Shown here piece after piece: positions 49,707 through 57,446 of a DNA stretch of 64,000 nucleotides (its first letter is position 1; each line of letters starts with the position of its first letter). The DNA is from a virus. The DNA lies in IMG/VR virus record IMGVR_UViG_3300032291_001492, positions 31,466 to 95,465 of that record; one strand, given 5' to 3'. The notes below the pieces were generated by a model. That model had not been told where the DNA came from. It saw only the letters and a program-made list of their open reading frames with translations, and did not search any database. Position numbers and translations under genes: made by a program.

Positions 49707-52700
49707 ATGCTAAGAGATGTATTTTATTACGGTAAAAAACCTAACGTTCACCCAAAAGAAAAATTTGCAACTTCATTAGAAGATGCAAGAAAACAATCTA
49801 CTACAGAACATTTTTGGATAATCAATGAATATTGTGATTATCGTGGATTTGAATGGGATTTCGATTTTGAATTTTTACCAGACGAAGATGTATGGGCAGA
49901 AGAACATATAAATGTTTGGCCTAGTCAACATCAAAAAGATAGTGGTACCTGGTTATGTAATACAGATAATATATCCTCATTAATAATTTATCGGGCTGAT
50001 GTTAATCCTGTAAAGCGTAAAAACGAACTAAACATCTATTGGGTTATCAGAGATGTTATTGATAATACTAAATTTGATTTTAGTTGGCATCCTGACCCCA
50101 CAGACCCTCCATACATTTATATTTTCCCTACTAATTGGAACCCGGTAGGCGGCCCTGAATATCACATTGAAGGTGCGACAGAAAAGAAATACATTGCTAC
50201 CCAGATTGGTGTTACTATTCCTCAAATGGATAAATGGGAAGTCCCCGATTATATTGATGTAAGTGATTTTGATTTTAGTTGGGTTCCTCATCCCGACGAT
50301 CCTCCGTTTATATATGAGTTTGGTACGCAATGGCAGAAGACTTGCGGACCTCGTTATATAGTTGATGATGCCCAAGAAGTTAAGTATGTCAGTAATATTC
50401 GTGTTAAAGCACTAGCCAACATGACTAATTGGACATTACCTACCAATGTAGCTATTGATGATTTTGATTTTAGTTGGCACCCTGATTCAACAAGTCCCCC
50501 CTACATTTATAATTTTCCAACGCAGTGGGCAATGTCAGGGGGTCCAGTTTACACAGTAGAGGGTGCAACAGAAGTTAAGTATGTTGAAGACATGGTAGCA
50601 AAAGCAATTGCTGATCCTGAACGAAAGAATTGGGAAGTACCTGCATTTATTGACGTAGATAATTTTGACTTTAGCTGGCATCCATATGCCGAAGATGAAC
50701 CGTATATCTATCAATTTGGAACTCAATGGCAGAAGACAGGTGGACCTCGATTCTTAACTCCCGGAGTTCATAAGAATAGCCCAATAAAATATGTTGATAC
50801 AAGAATTATCAAATCAACTCGTTTGGCCTCACGTAAAAATTTTGCTATATTAAACAATCTCAGAATTGCTGAGTTTGACTATTCTTGGCACCCTGATACA
50901 ACAGAAGAACCATTCATCTATGTTTTTGGTAATCAACATTATCCAGGTGAAATCATGCCGACGATTGAATATGTTGTTCCTGGTGCAACTCAAATAAAAT
51001 ATGTCAATGACATTATTGCAACATTAGGACCTGACAGAACTAACTGGGTGATTATTCAACCTATCAATGAAGATAAGTTTGACTTCAGTTGGAAACCTAA
51101 CCCTAAAGACCCTCCGTATATCTATATATGGGGTAACTCTTATATAGATGGTAAGATTAAATCTACTATTGAATATCATGTTGACGGTGCGACAGAAAAG
51201 AAATACATGGACGAACTTGTTGAAGTGATTCCTGAATGGGATCGTTGGGACATTCCTAAAAACATTGACACAAGTAAATTTGATTTCACTTGGAGACCGG
51301 ATCCACTTGATGCTGATTTCATTTGGCAGTTTGGCACACAACATCAGAAGACAGGTGGTCCTCGTTATATAGTAGATGATGCTACTGAAATAAAATACGT
51401 AGAAGAAAACAGAGCAACCGCTATATTTACATCAATGAAACATTGGGAAATTCCAGAAGGGTTAGACATATCTGAGTTTGATTTTAGCTGGCATCCGGAT
51501 GCAACAGAAAAACCATACATATATGTTTTTGGAACTCAATGGGCTTTGACCGGTGGCCCTAAATATATTTCGCCTGGTGCAACAGAAGTGAAATATATTG
51601 ATGCACCTATTGCAAAGGCTGCACCTAATAGACAACACTGGATTATACCTGACAACATAGCAGTTGAAGAATTTGATTTTAGTTGGCATCCATATGCTGA
51701 AGATAAGCCATATATCTATCAATTTGGTACTCAATGGCAAAAGACGGGCGGCCCTCAATACATTACGCCTGGATCAGATGAAATGTCTCCGATCAAATAT
51801 GTTGATACTCGTATTTTAAAGGCAAGACAGTTAAAGTCTAAGGGAAGTTTTTCTGTAGTAGGTGATATCAAAATTAAAGATTTTGATTACTCATGGCATC
51901 CTGATAGTACTGAACAGCCATACATATATGTATTTGGTAACCAATGGCATCCTGCTGAACTAGAACCTACTATTGAATATCACGTGCCCGGAGCAACAAC
52001 TAAAAAATATATTCACGATATTGTTGCAACAACGGGTCCTGATATGAATCTATGGGATGTTCCTGAAGGTTTTAACAAAAATACGTTTGATTTTACTTGG
52101 AGACCTGATCCAACAAGTCCTCCCTACATTTATCAATTTGGTTCATTGATTGATAGAAATGATGGCCCTAGATATAATGTGCCCAATAATGACGGTGAAG
52201 TTGTATTCTTAGAAAGAAAAGAAATAGCATTACCCACTTCAGTTAAGGTTCCGCAATATTATATTGAAACCACACTAGAGGATCTTGTTAATAAACATCC
52301 AAACGAAATCTTTTGGGCGTTAAACAATGACATTGATTATGAGAAATTTGATTTTGATTGGAGACCTCAGATAGTTAATATTCAATGGGAAAACGAATAC
52401 GTATATGTGTTTGGTTCTCCTGAGAGTATACTTACTCAAACATATTTTGTTAATGCCGCTATGTATTTACAAGGCAATAAAGATTTTAAATTTGTTGAAA
52501 ATGAAACAATTAGTGAAAAATATCTAGCAACTTTATTCAAAAAATCTGATATGTTTTTTGTTGATAGAGGCAACAAAGAAGCACAAGAACGTTTTGACAA
52601 ATTAAAACAACGTTTCCCTACTATACAAAAGACAAGATATTTGAACACTTGGGTAGACACAATCAATCGTTGTATTAATCGTGCAACAACTAATTTATGT

Positions 52701-54239
52701 TGGATACTAAACAGTGAATTAGTATACGATAATTTTGATTTTGATTATTACCCTAACCCTTGGCAGATGAAAATGATTCAAGTGTTTGGAACTCAATGGA
52801 GTCATTGGGGTACTACCTTTATGGTTAATCGTGACACATTTGCTAAAGATACCAAATATGTTAAAGTCATTGAACACTTAAACAATCTTAACTTTGTAAA
52901 AGACCGTAGAGCAATTTCAACAAATGTATTGTACGATAAAATATATATTGACCATGGAAACAAACCTGTTCCTACTGATACTACAGTGATTCAATATGAA
53001 GAAAGTTATTTAAATACATTCAAAAAATTGTTAGACAAATTACCTGAAAAGAAAGAACATTTTGTTTGGATCACTAGTTCAATATGCGACTACACTGGAT
53101 TTGATTTTACTTATATTTGTGATCCATTTGCACGTGAACAGCTTCATGTATTTCCTAGCGACAAGCAGAAATTTGGAGATACATTTTTAATAAATGTTAA
53201 CAAATTACGTGAGTTGATTTCTGAAATGAATGTATTAGAAGATTACAACAAAGTAAATTATAATCAACACCAACGTGCAAAACGTTTACCCAGTCCAATT
53301 ATTATTACAGAAGGTGATACACATGTCTCTAGTATTGACACTAATTTTGATTTCCCTTATGCTACGTTTGTCACGATTGACAACAAAGACATACAAGTAA
53401 TTGATTCTGAACCCATGAGTTTATGGGATATAGAGAGTAAAACTATTCAGGTTACTAGTGTAGGTGGAACACGTATTGTTGTGCCTAAAGAAATTAAACA
53501 ACACTTCAAACGTGAATTATACGACTATCCATACATTAGCACAAATAGTAAACTTGCAAAATCTACCCCAATGGATATTGTGTTCTTAAGTAACGGTGAA
53601 ACAGGTGCAGATGAAAACTATGATCATTTAATAAAAACTACACAAGGTTTGCCTAATCGTGTAGTAAGAGTAGATGGTGTAAAGGGTCGTGTGCAAGCAT
53701 ATCATGCGGCAGCAGAAGCAAGCAATACTCCCTGGATGTTCACAGTTTTTGCTAAATTAAAAGTTAGTAACAAGTTTGATTGGAACTGGCAACCAGACAG
53801 ATTACAGATACCTAAACATTATGTATTTCACGCTAAGAATCCTGTCAATGGTTTAGTATACGGTCATATGGCTATGATTGCTTATAATAAAAAATTAACA
53901 CTTGCTAATAAAGGTAAAGGGCTTGACTTTACTATGGACGATGAGCATGAGGTTTTAGAAATCAATTCAGGAACTGCAAATTTTAATACGGATGAATGGT
54001 CAACTTGGCGTACTAGTTTCCGTGAAGCATTAAAGTTACGTGCTAATGAGGATCAGGTCAGTAAAGATAGACTTGATATTTGGTTAACTGTTGGTATGAG
54101 TAAATTCAACGAATATAGCATGGAAGGTGCTCAACATGCAGTTGAATACTATGAAGAAGTAAATGGTGACTTTGATAAGTTAAAACTGTCTTATGACTGG
54201 CCTTGGTTACGTGCTTACTTTGATAAGAAATACAAGTAA
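49707..54239 (+). CDS. Repeat protein with C-terminal GT-A-like domain, 1510 aa
   Basis: About 14 imperfect repeats of 65-70 residues run from residue about 40 to 1140. Each has the form 'W.IP..ID...FDFSWHPDPxxPPYIYxFGTQWQKTGGPxYxxxGATExKYV'. The last 220 residues contain IVFLSNGETGADENYDHL, RVVRVDGVKGRVQAYHAAAEAS and WRTSFREALKLRAN, shared with the GT-A-like protein at 27017. Inside this domain KFDWNWQPDRLQIPKHYVF resembles the repeat, so the array may derive from it. No signal peptide or membrane segment. It starts 8 nt after the carbamoyltransferase. The repeats could be a binding scaffold for the modification enzymes or a virion part. Confidence 0.65.
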   Translation: MLRDVFYYGKKPNVHPKEKFATSLEDARKQSTTEHFWIINEYCDYRGFEWDFDFEFLPDEDVWAEEHINVWPSQHQKDSGTWLCNTDNISSLIIYRADVNPVKRKNELNIYWVIRDVIDNTKFDFSWHPDPTDPPYIYIFPTNWNPVGGPEYHIEGATEKKYIATQIGVTIPQMDKWEVPDYIDVSDFDFSWVPHPDDPPFIYEFGTQWQKTCGPRYIVDDAQEVKYVSNIRVKALANMTNWTLPTNVAIDDFDFSWHPDSTSPPYIYNFPTQWAMSGGPVYTVEGATEVKYVEDMVAKAIADPERKNWEVPAFIDVDNFDFSWHPYAEDEPYIYQFGTQWQKTGGPRFLTPGVHKNSPIKYVDTRIIKSTRLASRKNFAILNNLRIAEFDYSWHPDTTEEPFIYVFGNQHYPGEIMPTIEYVVPGATQIKYVNDIIATLGPDRTNWVIIQPINEDKFDFSWKPNPKDPPYIYIWGNSYIDGKIKSTIEYHVDGATEKKYMDELVEVIPEWDRWDIPKNIDTSKFDFTWRPDPLDADFIWQFGTQHQKTGGPRYIVDDATEIKYVEENRATAIFTSMKHWEIPEGLDISEFDFSWHPDATEKPYIYVFGTQWALTGGPKYISPGATEVKYIDAPIAKAAPNRQHWIIPDNIAVEEFDFSWHPYAEDKPYIYQFGTQWQKTGGPQYITPGSDEMSPIKYVDTRILKARQLKSKGSFSVVGDIKIKDFDYSWHPDSTEQPYIYVFGNQWHPAELEPTIEYHVPGATTKKYIHDIVATTGPDMNLWDVPEGFNKNTFDFTWRPDPTSPPYIYQFGSLIDRNDGPRYNVPNNDGEVVFLERKEIALPTSVKVPQYYIETTLEDLVNKHPNEIFWALNNDIDYEKFDFDWRPQIVNIQWENEYVYVFGSPESILTQTYFVNAAMYLQGNKDFKFVENETISEKYLATLFKKSDMFFVDRGNKEAQERFDKLKQRFPTIQKTRYLNTWVDTINRCINRATTNLCWILNSELVYDNFDFDYYPNPWQMKMIQVFGTQWSHWGTTFMVNRDTFAKDTKYVKVIEHLNNLNFVKDRRAISTNVLYDKIYIDHGNKPVPTDTTVIQYEESYLNTFKKLLDKLPEKKEHFVWITSSICDYTGFDFTYICDPFAREQLHVFPSDKQKFGDTFLINVNKLRELISEMNVLEDYNKVNYNQHQRAKRLPSPIIITEGDTHVSSIDTNFDFPYATFVTIDNKDIQVIDSEPMSLWDIESKTIQVTSVGGTRIVVPKEIKQHFKRELYDYPYISTNSKLAKSTPMDIVFLSNGETGADENYDHLIKTTQGLPNRVVRVDGVKGRVQAYHAAAEASNTPWMFTVFAKLKVSNKFDWNWQPDRLQIPKHYVFHAKNPVNGLVYGHMAMIAYNKKLTLANKGKGLDFTMDDEHEVLEINSGTANFNTDEWSTWRTSFREALKLRANEDQVSKDRLDIWLTVGMSKFNEYSMEGAQHAVEYYEEVNGDFDKLKLSYDWPWLRAYFDKKYK
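50056..53130 (+). repeat. Tandem protein-coding repeats (FDFSWHPD type), period about 200 bp
   Basis: The core codons for FDFSW-like text fall near 50073, 50269, 50461, 50664, 50875, 51079, 51279, 51477, 51671, 51883, 52085, 52349, 52737 and 53102. Spacing is 190-212 bp for the first eleven, and longer and more degenerate for the last three. Nucleotide identity between copies is moderate, so the copies are not recent. Confidence 0.8.
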
Positions 54240-54266
54240 AAGCTAATCCATTCTTTTATATTTTTT

Positions 54267-54274
54267 AATAAATA
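54267..54274 (+). promoter_or_regulatory. Late-type promoter octamer AATAAATA
   Basis: The octamer lies in the gap after the repeat gene, 4 nt before the ATG at 54279, with no ribosome site between them. Confidence 0.5.
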
Positions 54275-54278
54275 TAGA

Positions 54279-54440
54279 ATGGGCAATCAATTAAAAACAC
54301 TGCAAGAAAATCTAGCCAAAGACTTAGTTAGTTTGGAAGATAATGAATTAGTGACAGAACAACAGTTGGACAAAATTACTGACGTATATAGTCAAGTGTA
54401 TGATATTATTACCAACGGTATTGATAAACCCAAAGAATAA
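54279..54440 (+). CDS. Small helical protein, 53 aa
   Basis: The frame encodes 53 residues predicted as two amphipathic helices (LKTLQENLAKDLVSLEDNEL and QLDKITDVYSQVYDIITNGI), with no cysteine, signal peptide or membrane segment. The acidic, heptad-like leucine pattern suggests a coiled coil. It is preceded at 4 nt by a late-type octamer and followed by the Pho box of the lipid-remodelling genes. It is a plausible real gene because it fills the gap exactly. Function unknown. Confidence 0.55.
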   Translation: MGNQLKTLQENLAKDLVSLEDNELVTEQQLDKITDVYSQVYDIITNGIDKPKE

Positions 54441-54447
54441 ATTCATA

Positions 54448-54482
54448 TTGTAACATTATTGTAACACACTATGAAATAAATA
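54448..54482 (+). promoter_or_regulatory. Pho box and PhoB-type promoter upstream of plcP
   Basis: TTGTAAC (54448-54454), ATTA, TTGTAAC (54459-54465) are two perfect 7-bp direct repeats with a 4-bp spacer, the geometry of a PhoB operator (consensus CTGTCAT-N4-CTGTCAT). Eleven nt further, TAAATA (54477-54482) can serve as the -10. There is no -35, as in PhoB-activated promoters. The upstream site at 59351 before pstS has the same 7-4-7-11-TAAATA layout. The last octamer AATAAATA (54475-54482) may also be a late promoter. Confidence 0.75.
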
Positions 54483-54489
54483 AGTCTAT

Positions 54490-55371
54490 ATGAAGACTTA
54501 CCGCTCTATCTTTATTAGTGATGTGCATCTCGGAACTAAAGACAGCCAAGCAGGAAAACTAAACAACTTTCTCAAACACAACACCTGCGATACACTTTAT
54601 CTTGTGGGTGACATTATAGATGCATGGCGAATACAACAAAACAAATGGCGTTGGAAACAAAGTCATACTAATGTAGTCCGACGTATACTAGGTCATGCCA
54701 AGCGAGGTACTAGAGTGATTTATGTTGCAGGCAATCACGATGAATTCTTAAGACCTATGATACCTTATGGATTTAGTTTTGGACTAATAGAGATACACAA
54801 TCAAATAGAACACATAGGTGCTGATGGCAAACACTATCTAGTAACGCACGGCGATTTGTTTGACGGCATTACCCGTTTAGCACCTTGGTTAGGTTTCTTG
54901 GGTGACAAAGCCTATGACTTTATATTATATCTTAATAGCAAGTTTAATTGGGTTCGTCATAAAATGGGATTTGGCTATTGGTCATTAAGCAAATATCTTA
55001 AATACAAAGTAAAAAAAGCAGTGGACTTTATATTTCAGTTTGAACGTAATTTAGCAGACTATTGTAAGAAGCGTGGGTTTGATGGTGTTATATGTGGACA
55101 TATACATCATGCTGAGATAAAAGAAATCAACGGCGTCATGTATATGAATGATGGTGATTGGGTTGAATCATGTACGGCATTAATAGAACATCATTCAGGT
55201 ACATGGGAAATTGTAACTTGGACTAAGGAGAAGGATGATGTGGGTATTGATACTAATAGCGGTACACATGAACGATCCAACAGACCAGCCCGGGAGAGTG
55301 GAGCTACAGTTCGCGGATCAAACAACTTGTCTGCAAGTACTAAGCACCCTCAAGTGGCAACTGAAATTTAA
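54490..55371 (+). CDS. plcP: PlcP-type phospholipase C (calcineurin-like metallophosphoesterase), 293 aa
   Basis: All metallophosphoesterase motifs are present: D11-x-H13 (SDVHLG), GD with D41, GNHDE with N82-H83-D84, THGD near residue 122 and GHIHH near 200. The stretches 'FNWVRHKMGFGYWSLSKYLK' and 'MNDGDWVESCTALIEHH' match what I recall of PlcP of Sinorhizobium and marine bacteria, more than LpxH. PlcP cleaves phosphatidylglycerol or phosphatidylethanolamine under phosphate starvation, releasing phosphate and leaving diacylglycerol. The glycosyltransferase that follows can use that diacylglycerol. The last 45 residues (after KEKD) are low in structure and overlap another frame (55235-55411). 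Confidence 0.85.
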   Translation: MKTYRSIFISDVHLGTKDSQAGKLNNFLKHNTCDTLYLVGDIIDAWRIQQNKWRWKQSHTNVVRRILGHAKRGTRVIYVAGNHDEFLRPMIPYGFSFGLIEIHNQIEHIGADGKHYLVTHGDLFDGITRLAPWLGFLGDKAYDFILYLNSKFNWVRHKMGFGYWSLSKYLKYKVKKAVDFIFQFERNLADYCKKRGFDGVICGHIHHAEIKEINGVMYMNDGDWVESCTALIEHHSGTWEIVTWTKEKDDVGIDTNSGTHERSNRPARESGATVRGSNNLSASTKHPQVATEI

Positions 55372-55411
55372 AAGTTTTAAGGTGGTAGGAGAATGCAAAA
55401 AACAATTCTGA
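55235..55411 (+). CDS. Small membrane-anchored two-cysteine protein nested across plcP/agt, 58 aa
   Basis: In the +1-shifted frame, a double ATG follows a strong aaggagaagg ribosome site (55225-55234). The product starts with a hydrophobic anchor (MMWVLILIAV) and has a C-terminal part with two cysteines 22 positions apart (TTCLQVL...VVGEC). It overlaps the plcP 3' end for 137 nt and the agt start for 19 nt. The plcP extension beyond the family's usual end begins where this frame begins, as expected for overprinting. The 57267-57446 protein has the same anchor and the same C-x3-L-...-G-x-C spacing. Confidence 0.55.
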   Translation: MMWVLILIAVHMNDPTDQPGRVELQFADQTTCLQVLSTLKWQLKFKSFKVVGECKKQF

Positions 55412-56403
55412 TAGTTACAGACAATTTACCGGATCAAATAAATGGTGTCGTTACAACATACAAAAATATTGAGGCTTGTGCGCTTTTGGATGGTTATAAT
55501 GTTGTTTACATTACTCCCGGGGACTTCCGCCACTTTGATTGTCCTGGCTACAACGAAGTCAAGATTGCCTATCCAAGGCAGATGGGCAAGAAGATTGAGG
55601 AGATCGGTCCGGATTATATCCATATCGCCACAGAGGGTCCTATTGGTTTGTCTGCTAGAAAATATCTTTCAAAACATAATCTTCGGTACAATACTGCTTA
55701 TCATACTAAGTTCCCTGAAGGACTTAGAGCCTTATTTGGTATCCCTGAGGCTCTTACTTGGCCTTTAGTCAGATGGTTTCATAAACACAGTGGCAAAGTA
55801 TTGACCACTACAGATACAATGGTAAAGGAGTTAAAAAATCATGGCTTTGATGGAGATATTATTCCTTGGACTCGTGGGGTTGATCGTACTATATTTTCTC
55901 CTGCCTTAAGAGATGAATGGCATGGTCAAGAAATTATTTTACTATGTGTTAGTCGTGTATCTAAAGAAAAAAACTTAGAAGATTTTTTTGAACTAGACTA
56001 TCCCAATAGTCGCAAGATAATGGTGGGCGATGGCCCTATGTTAGAAACTTACAAAAAGCAGTATCCTGACATAGATTTTGTGGGATTCAAAACAGGTGTA
56101 GAACTTGCTACCTATTATGCCAATGCTGATGTTTTTGTGTTTCCTAGCAAATGGGAAACGTTTGGTATTGTTATGATTGAAGCAATGGCTTGTGGTACCC
56201 CTGTTGCGGCTTATCCTGTGCAAGGCCCGTTAGATGTTATAGATGAGGGTGTGACTGGTTGTATGAATGATGAGTTAAAACAAGCAGTTAAGGATGCTCT
56301 AATGCTATCTAGAGGATTAGTATATCATGGCAGTCAGCGTTGGACTTGGGAACGTGCTTGGGAAATATTCCGTGACAATCTAGTTGACAAACATCATGAA
56401 TAA
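55393..56403 (+). CDS. agt: Family GT4 glycosyltransferase, Agt-like (glycolipid synthesis), 336 aa
   Basis: A full-length GT-B enzyme. The N-terminal domain starts LIVTDNLPDQINGVVTTYKNI, and the C-terminal domain has LLCVSRVSKEKNLEDFF, a VGDGPM loop and the E-x7-E motif in WETFGIVMIEAMACGTP. These fit the GT4 family that includes MgdA/Agt and SqdX. In bacteria with PlcP, the neighbouring Agt adds glucose or glucuronate to diacylglycerol, making phosphorus-free glycolipids. The sugar donor cannot be told from sequence. It has a taggag ribosome site and lies 21 nt after plcP, so they form one Pho-controlled transcript. Confidence 0.8.
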   Translation: MQKTILIVTDNLPDQINGVVTTYKNIEACALLDGYNVVYITPGDFRHFDCPGYNEVKIAYPRQMGKKIEEIGPDYIHIATEGPIGLSARKYLSKHNLRYNTAYHTKFPEGLRALFGIPEALTWPLVRWFHKHSGKVLTTTDTMVKELKNHGFDGDIIPWTRGVDRTIFSPALRDEWHGQEIILLCVSRVSKEKNLEDFFELDYPNSRKIMVGDGPMLETYKKQYPDIDFVGFKTGVELATYYANADVFVFPSKWETFGIVMIEAMACGTPVAAYPVQGPLDVIDEGVTGCMNDELKQAVKDALMLSRGLVYHGSQRWTWERAWEIFRDNLVDKHHE

Positions 56404-56406
56404 ATA
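56399..56406 (+). promoter_or_regulatory. Late-type promoter octamer AATAAATA
   Basis: AATAAATA overlaps the agt stop codon and lies 24 nt before the ATG at 56431. An aagga ribosome site is at 56418-56422. Confidence 0.5.
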
Positions 56407-56430
56407 TATAATAACTTAAGGACTATATTT

Positions 56431-56778
56431 ATGGATACAGATTTTTTTCGGAAATACATTAATTTGTTAGAAGACCAAGAAGTGCAACAATTGCGTCATG
56501 GTGATTTTGAACAACGTCAACTCCAACCAACAGAAATGCAAAAGTTAACTGGTAAAACTGTTAACGCATGGGCTCAACAACTGGGATTAGATTTATCTAA
56601 AATACAAACAGGATTGTTCACATTGAACGGTGGTGTGCAAGCTCCGGCAGTAAACGTTGGTATGCCCTCTCAAGTTGATCCAGAAACAATGGATGAAATG
56701 AAAAGAGCATTGGGGTCTATTGGAATCACTGTCATCCCAGGAGGTATTGGATTGTATCTAGTACTGAATGCTGGGTAA
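56431..56778 (+). CDS. Uncharacterised protein, 115 aa, possible capsid-targeted protein
   Basis: The N-terminus MDTDFFRKYINLLED is an amphipathic helix ending in L-L-E. In T4, the prohead protease cuts internal proteins after (L/I)-x-E, and their short leaders target them into the capsid. The match here is weak and inferred. Residues about 30-60 contain LQPTEMQKLTGKTVNAWAQ, and the C-terminus ends in GSIGITVIPGGIGLYLVLNAG. No enzyme motif. Preceded by a late-type promoter with a good ribosome site. I do not know the function. Confidence 0.55.
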   Translation: MDTDFFRKYINLLEDQEVQQLRHGDFEQRQLQPTEMQKLTGKTVNAWAQQLGLDLSKIQTGLFTLNGGVQAPAVNVGMPSQVDPETMDEMKRALGSIGITVIPGGIGLYLVLNAG

Positions 56779-56785
56779 AATTCTA

Positions 56786-56793
56786 GCTAAATA
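56786..56793 (+). promoter_or_regulatory. Late-type promoter octamer GCTAAATA
   Basis: GCTAAATA lies 4 nt before the ATG at 56798, with no ribosome site, in the 19-bp gap between two small genes. Confidence 0.45.
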
Positions 56794-56797
56794 CTAG

Positions 56798-57151
56798 ATG
56801 CGTATCATAGAAATCCTTACCGAATCACATCATAACTTTACCACTGCTTATCACATTACTACTGTTGAAAATGCAGACAACATCACATATGGTGGATTGG
56901 ATCCATATGATGGCAATGCCTATCTAATAGTAGATACCGGTAATAAAGAAAAACTTAGTAATGATTTCAGAACTGTTGCCGGTTGGATGCTGGCTAAAAC
57001 TGAACGCACAGAAGAACCACTGACTTTACTAAAAGTAAATATAACAGGAATCCCATTAGAAAAAGATAGTGGTTGGTATGTATCCAAGGCACCTATTCCA
57101 GCTGATCGTATCACTGATATGGGTGAAGATGCATTCAATAGCGTAGCATAA
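56798..57151 (+). CDS. Uncharacterised protein, 117 aa, possible ART-fold internal protein
   Basis: The protein opens with MRIIEILTES. The first nine residues look like a T4-type capsid-targeting leader (compare T4 Alt, MELITELFDE, from memory), with a possible (L)-T-E cleavage point. This is followed by 'AYHITTVENADNITYGGLDPYDGNAYLIVD', which resembles the 'H.T...NA..I...GL.P......L' segment of ADP-ribosyltransferase-like folds. The usual catalytic Glu is not identifiable, so enzyme activity is not claimed. No ribosome site; starts 4 nt after a late-type octamer. Confidence 0.5.
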   Translation: MRIIEILTESHHNFTTAYHITTVENADNITYGGLDPYDGNAYLIVDTGNKEKLSNDFRTVAGWMLAKTERTEEPLTLLKVNITGIPLEKDSGWYVSKAPIPADRITDMGEDAFNSVA

Positions 57152-57155
57152 TTAC

Positions 57156-57184
57156 TTGACAATTACTTTGAATAAATATATACT
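57156..57184 (+). promoter_or_regulatory. Strong sigma-70 promoter of the tmRNA gene
   Basis: TTGACA (57156-57161), a 17-bp spacer, then TATACT (57179-57184). The expected start is near 57191. An AATAAATA late-type octamer (57171-57178) lies inside the spacer, so early and late recognition may coincide. Confidence 0.8.
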
Positions 57185-57190
57185 GTAAGT

Positions 57191-57255
57191 TATTGCTGTA
57201 TGAAGCAAAGAGAAAAGTGTTCTGGACGGGGGTGCGAATCCCCCCAGGTCCACCA
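57191..57255 (+). ncRNA. ssrA: tmRNA acceptor piece (5' half of permuted gene)
   Basis: The 3' end carries a T-arm with stem GGGGG (57228-57232), loop TGCGAAT and CCCCC (57240-57244), the acceptor strand CAGGTCC (57245-57251), then ACCA with the CCA encoded. CAGGTCC pairs over 7 bp with GGGCCTG at 57459-57465 of the second piece, including the G3-U70 wobble that marks alanine acceptors. The order (acceptor piece first, coding piece second) is that of circularly permuted two-piece tmRNA genes. The 5' boundary is inferred from the promoter. Confidence 0.85.
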
Positions 57256-57266
57256 TAAGGAAAACT

Positions 57267-57446
57267 ATGAACACAACATTTGTGTGGGTGTTGACGTTTA
57301 CTGTTTTGGGAGTAAATCCTGAGCATAAGGCGTTTCCCAAATATCCATCCAAACAAGAGTGTGAGCAAGCGTTAGTGCAGACAAGAGCAGAGTACAAGGC
57401 AAAGAACAAGCATATAGCTGGCGCCTGTACACTGATTATAAAATAG
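57267..57446 (+). CDS. Small two-cysteine protein inside the tmRNA intervening segment, 59 aa
   Basis: An ATG at 57267 follows an aagga site (57257-57261) right after the encoded CCA. It encodes a hydrophobic N-terminus (MNTTFVWVLTFTVLGV) and a C-terminal part with two cysteines 22 positions apart (KQECEQAL...IAGACTLI). It stops 12 nt before the coding piece starts. The anchor 'WVL', C-x3-L, the K at +12 and +14 and G-x-C at +20/+22 all line up with the 55235-55411 protein, so this is probably a real relative. It looks like a secreted or membrane-tethered, disulfide-capable protein. Confidence 0.65.
   Translation: MNTTFVWVLTFTVLGVNPEHKAFPKYPSKQECEQALVQTRAEYKAKNKHIAGACTLIIK

Noticed and set aside
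57191-57255. A stand-alone tRNA gene ending in encoded CCA
   Set aside because: No D-arm or anticodon arm precedes the T-arm, and the acceptor strand pairs perfectly with the 5' end of the tmRNA coding piece instead.
57135-57409. Minus-strand ORFs over the tmRNA acceptor piece containing 'GGIRTPVQ'-like text
   Set aside because: This is the known false translation of the antisense of a tRNA/tmRNA T-arm; no promoter or ribosome site supports it.
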